A stretch of 8,964 bases of DNA from Solirubrobacterales bacterium. Its GTDB lineage: Bacteria > Actinomycetota > Thermoleophilia > Solirubrobacterales > Solirubrobacteraceae. The notes below the pieces were generated by a model. That model was given only the letters and a program-made list of their open reading frames with translations. It made no database searches and was not told the DNA's origin. Below, piece after piece: positions 1 to 5,904 of the stretch (within the stretch, counting starts at the first letter, position 1; the number at the start of each line of letters is the position of its first letter). The stretch covers positions 1 through 8,964 of the forward strand of contig JACDAP010000501.1 in assembly GCA_013695395.1 (NCBI GenBank). The letters are read 5' to 3'. The position numbers and the translations under genes were made by a program.

Positions 1-491
1 TACGCGGCCTTCGCCGCCTGCCAAGTCCCACCGAACGCATTGCGGATCGCCTTGTTCGAAGGCACGTCCAGAGCGCGTTCGCCAGCGTTCAGTCGGCCGC
101 GCCGCCACATGTCATACGCGCCGGCCGCCGGGAAGCCCTGCCCGAGCTTGGTCTCCTCGATGCAGCGGCTCAGCGCCCCAAACGCACGCTGCTGCGCTCC
201 AGGCGACAACCCAGTCAAAGACGTAATCGCGCAGCGCAGGCAGTGCTCCTGATCGGCTAGCGACATCTGGACGATGCGATGAAAGAGCGCCAGCACCACC
301 GGGTCGGTATGGCGGCGCGAGCGCAAACGCGGATCAACCCAACGCTCCTCTCCCGTAGCGTCAACCTCGAACTCCACCGCCACCCCAGACGCATCCGACA
401 AGCCAGGCCCCGGCAGGCCGGTCATCGAAAGCTCGGGACGGTCAGGACCCTCAGACTCCTCCGGGGCGGCCATGGCAATCGCCGTGCGCAT
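1..491 (-). CDS. Partial protein with a homing-endonuclease-associated-repeat-like segment (3' end outside window)
   Basis: The reading frame is open from ATG 491 to the window edge (163 codons visible). An in-frame TGA lies 9 nt upstream of the ATG, and a GGGGGTGAG stretch precedes it as a possible ribosome binding site. Residues 1-60 are acidic, Pro/Gly-rich and probably disordered. Residues 60-115 look helical. The last visible part reads PSNKAIRNAFGGTWQAAKAA, which resembles the 'PS..tIr..FGsW..Al.aAG' pattern of the HNH/homing-endonuclease-associated repeat, a small helix-turn-helix DNA-binding unit. About 77% of third codon positions are G or C by my hand count, visibly lower than in the genes to the right, which suggests acquired or accessory DNA. 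It could be a recombination- or phage-associated DNA-binding protein, but the function is not established and no catalytic domain is visible. That the frame is a real gene is fairly secure; the domain call is tentative. Confidence 0.6.
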   Translation of the reverse strand, partial: MRTAIAMAAPEESEGPDRPELSMTGLPGPGLSDASGVAVEFEVDATGEERWVDPRLRSRRHTDPVVLALFHRIVQMSLADQEHCLRCAITSLTGLSPGAQQRAFGALSRCIEETKLGQGFPAAGAYDMWRRGRLNAGERALDVPSNKAIRNAFGGTWQAAKAA

Positions 492-869
492 CTCAGCTCA
501 CCCCCACGGCGTTCGGCTCCGCGCGGAGCAGACCGTAGGTGAGCGCCGGCGGAGATCCGCAGGCCCATCGGATGGAGTTGCTCAAACCTCGAATGACACA
601 CCATGTAATCCACGGGGACGTTCTGCGACAGGGCGCGCGACCCGGTGCCTCGCGTATCGCGCTGACTGCGGCCCGGGGCACCGCGTACGCCGTTTTGCAG
701 GCAAAACGCAGGCATCCCCGGAAAACTCGGGGGACATGCGTTGAGAACCCGGGGGAAGTGGCCTAGAAACAACGCCGTCCCGATGAGCTACAACGGCGGC
801 GCAAGACGCGATGGGGGAAAAGCTGCGAACGCCCCCTGTCTGTGTGTCGGTTGCATCGAGTCTCCGCAC
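492..869. other. Intergenic region without a convincing gene
   Basis: About 380 bases separate the partial gene on the left from the hydrolase promoter. Short open frames exist on both strands, but none reads like a protein and none has a supporting start. The stretch holds an 18-bp inverted repeat (691-708), a GC-rich hairpin CCCCG/CGGGG (715-731), two related 14-mers 22 nt apart (721-734 and 743-756), a 6-bp stem CGCCGT/ACGGCG (773-798), and a GGGGG/CCCCC stem (813-836). None is followed by a T-run, so I do not call terminators. No tRNA or known riboswitch was recognised. It marks the border between a lower-GC3 gene and the higher-GC3 genes to the right. Confidence 0.6.
691..708. repeat. 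Perfect 18-bp inverted repeat
   Basis: CGTTTTGC and GCAAAACG flank a 2-nt centre (AG). The A/T tracts stand out in a very GC-rich background. As RNA it would be a 7-bp stem with a CAGG loop, but there is no T-run, so a terminator is unlikely. As DNA it has the symmetry of a dimeric regulator's operator. It lies about 200 nt upstream of the partial gene at 491 and about 175 nt upstream of the hydrolase, so its target is unclear. Confidence 0.45.
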
Positions 870-875
870 TACCGT
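870..875 (+). promoter_or_regulatory. -10 box TACCGT, leaderless promoter for the hydrolase
   Basis: TACCGT fits the actinobacterial TAnnnT -10 consensus and ends exactly 7 nt before ATG 883, placing the transcription start at or next to the start codon. No Shine-Dalgarno sequence lies before that ATG, as expected for a leaderless transcript. No good -35 was seen at standard spacing. Confidence 0.5.
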
Positions 876-882
876 CACGCGG

Positions 883-1782
883 ATGACCGAGCAGCTCATC
901 CCCGTCGGCGACCTCGAGCTCTGCTACGAGGAGTTCGGCGCCGCGAATGATCCCGTGCTGCTGCTCGTCATGGGACTCGGCACCCAGATGCTCGACTGGC
1001 GCCCGGAGTTCTGCGCCGCCCTCGCGGCCGAGGGCTTCCGCGTCATCCGCTTCGACAACCGCGACATCGGGCGCTCGACCCACATGAAGGGCAAGCGCCC
1101 GCCCGGCCTGCTCGAGCTGGCCACCCGTCGCGTCCGGGATCCCGCCTACACGCTCGATGACATGGCCGACGACACGGTCGGCCTCCTGGACGCGCTCGGC
1201 ATTGACGACGCGCACCTCGTCGGTGTCTCGATGGGCGGCATGATCGCCCAGCAGATCGCCGTCCGGCAGCCAGCCCGGGTCCGCTCGCTCGTCTCGATCA
1301 TGTCCAGCACCGGTGCCCGCCGCATGGGCCAGCCGGCGCTCCGCGTCCTGCCGATGCTCGCCAAGCCGCCGGCGAAGGAGCGTGAGGCCGCGATCGACCG
1401 CGTCGTCGCGCTCTTCGACATCGTCGGCTCCCCCGGGTTCGAGCGCGACGTCGCCGCGACGCGCGAGCTCGCCGGCGTGAGCTTCGACCGCGGCTCGGAC
1501 CGCAGCGGCAGCGGCCGCCAGCTCGGGGCCATCCTCGCCTCCGGCGACCGCACCGCGGCACTGCACCGGATCACCGCGCCGACCCTCGTCATCCACGGGA
1601 CGGCGGACAAGTTGGTTGCGACCTCGGGCGGCAAGGCGACCGCGAAGGCGATCCCCGGTGCGCGGCTCGAGCTGATCGACGGCATGGGCCACGACCTCCC
1701 GCGCGGTGCGTGGGACCGACTGGTCGGGCTGATCACCGGCCACGCCCGCGACGCCGGCCGCAGCAGCCTCACGTCAGCCTGA
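883..1782 (+). CDS. Alpha/beta-fold hydrolase
   Basis: A 299-residue protein with a complete alpha/beta-hydrolase layout. The nucleophile elbow is GVSMGG with Ser116, the acid is Asp242 in HGTADKLV, and the base is His270 in GMGHDLP. The oxyanion-hole loop is MGLGTQ near residues 30-35, and FDNRDIGRST (58-66) is the usual segment after strand 4. A helical cap of about 140-225 separates the core halves. No signal peptide or membrane segment is seen, so it is probably cytoplasmic. The family includes esterases, lactonases and C-C hydrolases; it resembles the RdmC methylesterase/ring-cleavage hydrolase type, but the substrate cannot be read from sequence. I chose ATG 883 over an in-frame ATG at 811 because a TACCGT box sits 7 nt before 883 and the homologous part starts there. 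Its end overlaps the convergent S4 gene by 14 nt. Confidence 0.9.
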   Translation: MTEQLIPVGDLELCYEEFGAANDPVLLLVMGLGTQMLDWRPEFCAALAAEGFRVIRFDNRDIGRSTHMKGKRPPGLLELATRRVRDPAYTLDDMADDTVGLLDALGIDDAHLVGVSMGGMIAQQIAVRQPARVRSLVSIMSSTGARRMGQPALRVLPMLAKPPAKEREAAIDRVVALFDIVGSPGFERDVAATRELAGVSFDRGSDRSGSGRQLGAILASGDRTAALHRITAPTLVIHGTADKLVATSGGKATAKAIPGARLELIDGMGHDLPRGAWDRLVGLITGHARDAGRSSLTSA

Positions 1783-1975
1783 CCGACGCACCCTCCACCG
1801 TCACGACGTCCCCCGGGTGCAGCTGGCGCCCGCGACGAGCCTCGGGCTCGCCGTTGACCGTCACCGCACCGTCGAGCAGCAGCTGCTTGGCCGCTCCGCC
1901 GGAGTCGGCCAGCCCGGCGTGCTGGAGCAGCTGACCGAGGCGGATCATGTGGCCGCGGATGGGAATCTCCTGCAC
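1769..1975 (-). CDS. Small S4-domain RNA-binding protein (YbcJ type)
   Basis: A protein of about 68 residues that is essentially one S4 domain. The diagnostic core is IRLGQLLQHAGLADSGGAAK, followed by LLLDGAVTVNGEPE and RRGRQLHPGDVVTVEG, matching the YbcJ-type stand-alone S4 proteins in order and length. S4 domains bind structured RNA, usually rRNA or tRNA; this group is thought to act around ribosomes but its exact role is poorly defined. GTG 1975 is chosen as the start because CATAGT lies exactly 7 nt upstream (leaderless geometry) and the protein then has the family length. In-frame alternatives are GTG 1984, ATG 2020 and ATG 1948; ATG 2020 would directly abut the LexA box and has no ribosome binding site. 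The gene diverges from the SOS-box gene at 2037 and its 3' end overlaps the hydrolase by 14 nt. Confidence 0.85.
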   Translation of the reverse strand: MQEIPIRGHMIRLGQLLQHAGLADSGGAAKQLLLDGAVTVNGEPEARRGRQLHPGDVVTVEGASVRLT

Positions 1976-1982
1976 AGCGGCC

Positions 1983-1988
1983 ACTATG
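1983..1988 (-). promoter_or_regulatory. -10-like box CATAGT for the S4 gene
   Basis: On the minus strand CATAGT is followed by 7 nt and then GTG 1975, the same spacing seen before the hydrolase and ABM genes. It departs from TAnnnT at the first base, so the call is moderate. Confidence 0.35.
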
Positions 1989-2021
1989 ACGCACCCGGCG
2001 CGATCACCGCCGCCACCCATG

Positions 2022-2035
2022 CGAACATGTGTTCG
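2022..2035. promoter_or_regulatory. LexA binding site (SOS box)
   Basis: CGAACATGTGTTCG is a perfect 5-4-5 inverted repeat, CGAAC-N4-GTTCG. Read on the minus strand it is CGAACACATGTTCG, which to my knowledge is identical to the core of the mycobacterial LexA consensus. It ends 1 nt before ATG 2037. With a leaderless start there, the -10 (GAACAT, 2023-2028) would be inside the operator, so bound repressor should block transcription of the 105-residue gene. It lies 33 nt upstream of the S4 gene's -10-like box, so control in that direction is less certain. Confidence 0.8.
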
Positions 2036-2036
2036 T

Positions 2037-2354
2037 ATGACGAGCCAGGGATCCGCCTACGCCCGCTTTCGCCGCGCCCTCGCGACCGGGAACCTCACAC
2101 TGATCCGGGCGGCCGCGGCAGAGCTGCCCCAGGTGCGCCTGGACGACGCGCTCGAGGTCTGCGTCCTGCTGCGGGACCGGGAGCCACAGCGCTACGAGGC
2201 GGCCGCGGTGCGCTGGATCGCCCGCTTCTGCGTGGAGCGCGTGGACGTCTCGCTGGAGGACGTCCACCACGCCACCCGTGCGTTCGCGCTCATGCGCCGC
2301 GGGGAGCCCGAGGAGGCGCTTACGGTGCTGCAGGCCCTCTGCGCCGGTCCGTGA
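2037..2354 (+). CDS. Small helical protein of unknown function, probably LexA-regulated
   Basis: A 105-residue protein starting MTSQGSAYARFRRALATGNL. It is rich in Ala, Arg, Leu and Glu, and helices appear to dominate: about 5-30, 35-47, 50-66, 73-88 and 90-102. No membrane segment, signal peptide, metal motif or catalytic motif is visible. Residues 52-66 (RYEAAAVRWIARFCV) form the most conserved-looking helix. I do not recognise a named family; it reads like small actinobacterial hypothetical proteins of this size. ATG 2037 was chosen over the in-frame ATG 1947 because the upstream 30 residues are low-complexity and run through the divergent regulatory region. There is no ribosome binding site. 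The perfect SOS box immediately before the ATG is the main clue and suggests a DNA-damage-induced role. The ABM gene follows 21 nt downstream but has its own promoter-like box. Confidence 0.75.
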   Translation: MTSQGSAYARFRRALATGNLTLIRAAAAELPQVRLDDALEVCVLLRDREPQRYEAAAVRWIARFCVERVDVSLEDVHHATRAFALMRRGEPEEALTVLQALCAGP

Positions 2355-2362
2355 GCGCGGGG

Positions 2363-2368
2363 TAGGGT
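2363..2368 (+). promoter_or_regulatory. -10 box TAGGGT, leaderless promoter for the ABM gene
   Basis: TAGGGT matches TAnnnT and lies exactly 7 nt before ATG 2376, with no Shine-Dalgarno sequence in between. This suggests the gene can be transcribed separately from the SOS-box gene that ends 21 nt upstream. Confidence 0.55.
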
Positions 2369-2375
2369 CGGCTCC

Positions 2376-2705
2376 ATGTCCCAAGAGACGAAGGTCGTCG
2401 TGGTCGCCACCGTCGAGGTCAAGCCCGGCTCCGAGGAGGCCGTGCAGGCGCTCCTGGAGACCGTGATCACCCACACGCACACGGAGGAGGGCAACATCTC
2501 CTACGCCCTCCACCGCGACTTCGAACAGCCCGGCCGCTTCGTCATGGTGGAGCGATGGGCCTCCCGCGAGGCGCTTGAGGAGCACTTCACCAAGCCCTAC
2601 ATGGCCGAGCTGTTCGCCGCGCTGCCCGAGCACGTCTCCGCGCCGCCGGTGATCATCCGGACCGAGCCGGTGCCCCTCGGCGGCGCGGCGAAGGGCGTCC
2701 TGTAG
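2376..2705 (+). CDS. ABM-domain protein, putative quinol monooxygenase
   Basis: A 109-residue protein matching the antibiotic-biosynthesis-monooxygenase (ABM) fold, a dimeric ferredoxin-like barrel. The opening strand VVVVATVEVKPGSEEAVQAL, the central EEGNISYALHRD, the strand RFVMVERWASREALEEH and the closing VSAPPVIIRTEPV follow the family order. Relatives such as YgiN act on quinols without a cofactor, and others work on aromatic polyketides or haem. No haem-ligand pattern stands out, so the YgiN-like reading is favoured, but the substrate is unknown. The length is typical for one domain. The start is supported by the leaderless TAGGGT box. The gene is convergent with ligD, 81 nt away, and no strong terminator hairpin is seen between them. 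Confidence 0.85.
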   Translation: MSQETKVVVVATVEVKPGSEEAVQALLETVITHTHTEEGNISYALHRDFEQPGRFVMVERWASREALEEHFTKPYMAELFAALPEHVSAPPVIIRTEPVPLGGAAKGVL

Positions 2706-2786
2706 CTCAGGTGTAGCTGCGGATCCGGATCGTGCGGCCGACGTTGTTTGGCGAGTTCGCCGGGCACGTAAGAGGAGTCTGTGAGA

Positions 2787-5123
2787 TCAGCCCGGGAGCC
2801 GCTGCACGGTGGAGAGGACGCCTGCGAACAGGTCCCCCTGGGAGGCGACCCGGTCGAGGACCTCGCCTGCGGTGAAGACGAGCTGCTCGGGATCGCCGGT
2901 TTCGGCGCACGCGCGCACCTCCTCCCAGGTGACCGGCGTCGAGACGGTCGGGCGCGCACGAGCACGCAGCGAGTAGACGCTGATCGTGGTCTTGTGCTCG
3001 TCGTTCTGGCTCCAGTCGACGAGGACCTTGCCGTGGCGCAGCGCCTTGGCCTGGCGGGAGACGACGAGCCCCGGCTCCTCGGTCTCGAGCAGCTCGGCGA
3101 CCGCCTTGGCGAACGCCTTGGCACCGTCCGCCGTGGCCTGCGGGTCGTTCAGCGGCACCGCCAGTTGCATGCCCTTCGAGCCGCTCGTCTTCGCCCAGGT
3201 CGCGAGGCCGAGGCCGCGGAGCGTCCCCTCGAGCAGGAGCGCGACCTCACAGCACTCGACGATCGTCGCGGGTTCGCCGGGATCGAGGTCGAAGACCACC
3301 ATCGTCGGCGTGGTGGGCGCCAGCGCCCGGGCCATCGGCGTGTGGAGCTCGAGGTCGGCGAGGTTCGCGAGCCAAGCGAGGGTCGGCCGGTCCTCGCAGA
3401 GCACGTAGTCGATGCTCCCTACCCGCGCGGTCCGGACCCAGTCGGGCCGGTGTCCCGGTGCGTTCTTCTCGTAGAAGAACTTCCCGTCGACGCCGTCGGG
3501 GTAGCGCTTCAGCGTGAGGGCCCGTCCGGCCAGGTGGGGCAGCAGGACGTCCGAGATCCGCAGCGCGTAGTCGGCCACGTCGCGCTTGGTGAAGCCCGCC
3601 ACCGGATAGAGCACCTTGTCCGGGTTGGAGAGCCGGACCGGTGTCTCGTCGACGACGAGCTCGGCCACCTTGGCGCTCTCCCGCACGACCTCCCAGGGCT
3701 CCTTGTCGTCGCGCAGCCCCTGGTAGGAAGGGTGGCGCAGCTGGCCGTCCGGGGTCCATTCCGCGAAGGTGACCTCGGCGAGGAGCTGCGGCTCGACCCA
3801 GATCGCCTCGCGCGGTGGTGTCCCCGCGGTGAACGGGCTCTCGGGCCGCTCGAGCGGGCCGAGCAGGCCGGCGAGCCGCGTGAGCTCGGCCTCGGTGAAG
3901 CCGGTGCCGACCTTGCCGGCGTACCGCAGCCCGCCGTCCTCGTGGACGCCCAGCACGAGCGCACCGATCCGCTCACGGCGGCGCCCCTCCCCCGGCACCC
4001 ACCCCGCCACGACGAGCTCCTGCCGCTGGAGCAGCTTGATCTTCCGCCACCCGCGGGCCCGGCGGCCGGGCTCGTAGGAGCCGTCGACGCGCTTGGCCAC
4101 AACGCCCTCCAGCCCCTGCTGGCGGGCGGCCTCGAGCACCTGCGAGCCGTGACCGATCACGTGGTCGGGGACGCTCCAACGCGGCGCGTCGGCGATCAGA
4201 TCACGCAGAAGCGAGCGACGGTCGGCGTAGGGCAGGTGGGTGAGGTCGTGGCCGTCGAGCCAGAGCAGGTCGAAGAGCAGGTAGGAGACCGGCGCGGCCT
4301 TGGCCAGGCGGCGGGCCGCGCCCTCGTTGTCCAGGTGCATCCGCGACTGGAGCGCGGAGAAGCTCGGCCGACCGTCCGGGCCGAACGCGACGACCTCACC
4401 GTCGAGGATCGCCCGGTGGTGGCTGAGCGCCCGGTTGAACGCGCGGAGCTCGGGATACCGCGCCGCGACCTCGTGCTGGTTGCGGGTGAAGAGCTTCAGC
4501 CGGCCGGGTTCGGAGACCGCGATCGCGCGGATCCCGTCCCACTTGATCTCGTAGGCCCAGTCGGCGTCCACGTCGGGCGGGAGCTCGCCGGCCGTCGCGA
4601 GCATCGGACTGGTCCACTCGGGCATCGGCCGGGCCCCCGGGTCCAGCGACTCACCCATCAGGTGGATCATCCAGTCCTTCGGATCCTCTCCCTTGTCGAT
4701 GGGAAAGAGCGCGTAGCGGGCGTCGACCCGGTCACCGTGGAGGTGGACCTCGACCTTCCGCTCCTCCCACTTGAGGAGCTCGTAGGTGCCGTGGTCCCAG
4801 ATCGTCATCGTCCCGGCGCCGTAGCTGCCCGCCGGGATCTCCCCGTGGAAGTCGAGGTACTCGAGCGGGTGGTCCTCGGTACGGACGGCCAGGTGGTTGC
4901 GGCCAGGCTCGACGGGCAGCGCGTTCGGGACCGCGAAGGAGACGAGGACGCCGTCGCGCTCCAGCCGCAGGTCCCAGTGCAGGCGGGTGGCGTGATGCTC
5001 CTGGACGACGAACCGCGCAGCCCGGCCGGCCGACCGCGCGCCGACCTCGCTCGCGGGCTCGGGCGTGGCCGCGAAGTCCCGTTTGGCCGCGTACTCAGTG
5101 AGAGGCTTCGGCCGCTTCGCCAT
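2787..5123 (-). CDS. ligD: LigD: ATP-dependent DNA ligase with 3'-phosphoesterase and primase-polymerase domains
   Basis: A 778-residue non-homologous end-joining enzyme in the order phosphoesterase-ligase-polymerase, as in Pseudomonas and unlike mycobacterial polymerase-first LigD. Phosphoesterase (about 35-155): QEHHATRLHWDLRLE supplies H43, H49, D51 and R53; RTEDHPLEY supplies H85 and Y89. Ligase (about 170-470): the AMP-accepting lysine is K194 in EIKWDGIR; further motifs are LFTRNQ (211-216), DGEVVAF (241-247), EGVVAKR (339-345) and WRKIK (359-363), then an OB fold. Polymerase (about 490-775): metal-binding D612 and D614 in FDLDP, D703 in LVDWSQN, and SGSKGMQ (647-653). All three activities look intact. 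It seals double-strand breaks, normally with Ku, which is not in this window. The start ATG 5123 has a GAGAG-type site upstream and overlaps the acetyltransferase gene by 29 nt, so the two are probably co-transcribed and coupled. Confidence 0.97.
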   Translation of the reverse strand: MAKRPKPLTEYAAKRDFAATPEPASEVGARSAGRAARFVVQEHHATRLHWDLRLERDGVLVSFAVPNALPVEPGRNHLAVRTEDHPLEYLDFHGEIPAGSYGAGTMTIWDHGTYELLKWEERKVEVHLHGDRVDARYALFPIDKGEDPKDWMIHLMGESLDPGARPMPEWTSPMLATAGELPPDVDADWAYEIKWDGIRAIAVSEPGRLKLFTRNQHEVAARYPELRAFNRALSHHRAILDGEVVAFGPDGRPSFSALQSRMHLDNEGAARRLAKAAPVSYLLFDLLWLDGHDLTHLPYADRRSLLRDLIADAPRWSVPDHVIGHGSQVLEAARQQGLEGVVAKRVDGSYEPGRRARGWRKIKLLQRQELVVAGWVPGEGRRRERIGALVLGVHEDGGLRYAGKVGTGFTEAELTRLAGLLGPLERPESPFTAGTPPREAIWVEPQLLAEVTFAEWTPDGQLRHPSYQGLRDDKEPWEVVRESAKVAELVVDETPVRLSNPDKVLYPVAGFTKRDVADYALRISDVLLPHLAGRALTLKRYPDGVDGKFFYEKNAPGHRPDWVRTARVGSIDYVLCEDRPTLAWLANLADLELHTPMARALAPTTPTMVVFDLDPGEPATIVECCEVALLLEGTLRGLGLATWAKTSGSKGMQLAVPLNDPQATADGAKAFAKAVAELLETEEPGLVVSRQAKALRHGKVLVDWSQNDEHKTTISVYSLRARARPTVSTPVTWEEVRACAETGDPEQLVFTAGEVLDRVASQGDLFAGVLSTVQRLPG

Positions 5124-5847
5124 TGCCGCTCTCGAGTGCCCTAAGCGCGTGGGCGGGAAGCCCCGCGACGAGCCAGCCCGCGGGGTACTCGCCGCCGTTC
5201 AGGACCGCACCGGCGGCGATCACCGCGTTCTCCCCCACGCGCGTGCCGCGCAGCAGCACGCAGTTGGCCGAGACCGCGACGTTCCGGCCGAGAACGATCG
5301 GCTCCGCCTTGAGCGGACGCCGCAGCACCGGCTCGGAGCCGCCGACGGTGTGGTCGGAGTCGATCAACGACGAACGCTCCCCGATCGCGCCGTGGGCGCC
5401 GATATGGACACCGGCGGTGGCGTGCAGGTGGACCCCGCGGCTGAGCACGGTCCACTCCCCCACCTCGAGCACCGATTTGGTCTTCAGCAGCGCGAGGTCG
5501 CGGACGTGGACGTCGTGGGCCAGGCGGATCGTGCCGCCCTGCAGCTGGACCCGGCAGAACGCCTCGAACGTGCTGCGGTCGTCGATCTCGAGGAGGTTCT
5601 CGGTTCCGGTCCAGACCTCGAGGATCAGCTCGCGGCCGAGCTTCACGTCGCGGCCGAGACGGATCGTGAGGCGGCCCGGTCCCGGCGGTCCGATCACCGG
5701 CTCCAGGCGGGGGAGCGTCCAGCAGTGCGGTGTCCCGGCGAGCTCCCAGCGGACCTCGACCCCGAGCCGGCCGAGCCGCGCGGTCACGACGCGCCGCCAG
5801 AGCGCGAAGCGCGCGGCGGCGAGGCGACGACGGACGAGGTACAGCAC
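5095..5847 (-). CDS. Left-handed beta-helix (hexapeptide-repeat) acetyltransferase
   Basis: A 250-residue protein. Residues 1-60 form an Arg-rich, partly helical N-terminus without a clear signal peptide. From about 60 to 235 there are successive hexapeptide turns, for example VHIGAHGAIGERSSLIDSDH and IVLGRNVAVSANCVLLRGTR, ending with VGENAVIAAGAVL and VAGLPAHALRAL. This is the layout of the maltose/galactoside/serine acetyltransferase superfamily, in which a trimer uses acetyl- or acyl-CoA. DSDH (163-166) offers His166 as the likely base, and AGLPA (228-232) matches the AGnPA cap of the family. Substrates in the family are often sugars of cell-surface polymers; none can be assigned here. The start is GTG 5847, supported by TAGCCT 6 nt upstream. 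The 3' end overlaps ligD by 29 nt, an odd pairing with a DNA repair gene. Confidence 0.88.
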   Translation of the reverse strand: MLYLVRRRLAAARFALWRRVVTARLGRLGVEVRWELAGTPHCWTLPRLEPVIGPPGPGRLTIRLGRDVKLGRELILEVWTGTENLLEIDDRSTFEAFCRVQLQGGTIRLAHDVHVRDLALLKTKSVLEVGEWTVLSRGVHLHATAGVHIGAHGAIGERSSLIDSDHTVGGSEPVLRRPLKAEPIVLGRNVAVSANCVLLRGTRVGENAVIAAGAVLNGGEYPAGWLVAGLPAHALRALESGNGEAAEASH

Positions 5848-5853
5848 GCCCGC

Positions 5854-5859
5854 AGGCTA
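5854..5859 (-). promoter_or_regulatory. -10 box TAGCCT for the acetyltransferase-ligD unit
   Basis: On the minus strand TAGCCT fits TAnnnT and is followed by 6 nt and then GTG 5847, near-leaderless geometry. It lies in the 57-nt gap after the DUF3891 gene and suggests the acetyltransferase-ligD pair has a promoter separate from the riboswitch operon. The -35 region (around GTTCCT) is weak. Confidence 0.45.
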
Positions 5860-5863
5860 TCCG

Positions 5864-5885
5864 GGCGTCCCCGGCGAGGAACGCC
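5864..5885 (-). terminator. Possible hairpin at the end of the riboswitch operon
   Basis: On the minus strand GGCGTTCC and GGGACGCC form an 8-bp stem with one G-U pair and a 6-nt loop, 20-41 nt after the DUF3891 stop codon. There is no T-run, so it may be only a weak terminator or an mRNA-stabilising hairpin. Confidence 0.3.
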
Positions 5886-5904
5886 GCGTACACCCAGCGG
5901 CGGG

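Noticed and set aside
763..1743. 326-codon minus-strand frame opposite the hydrolase
   Set aside because: It has Arg/Ala/Asp-rich shadow composition, whereas the plus strand encodes a complete catalytic triad protein.
2707..2786. Short minus-strand tail reading PNNVGRTIRIRSYT before a stop, between the ABM gene and ligD
   Set aside because: It looks protein-like, but no plausible start lies between the ligD stop and this piece, so a gene or gene remnant cannot be supported.
2781..5144. Open frame of 787 codons on the plus strand
   Set aside because: It is the antisense shadow of ligD. The translation is low-complexity Arg/Gly/Leu/Val with no motifs, while the opposite strand has all LigD catalytic residues.
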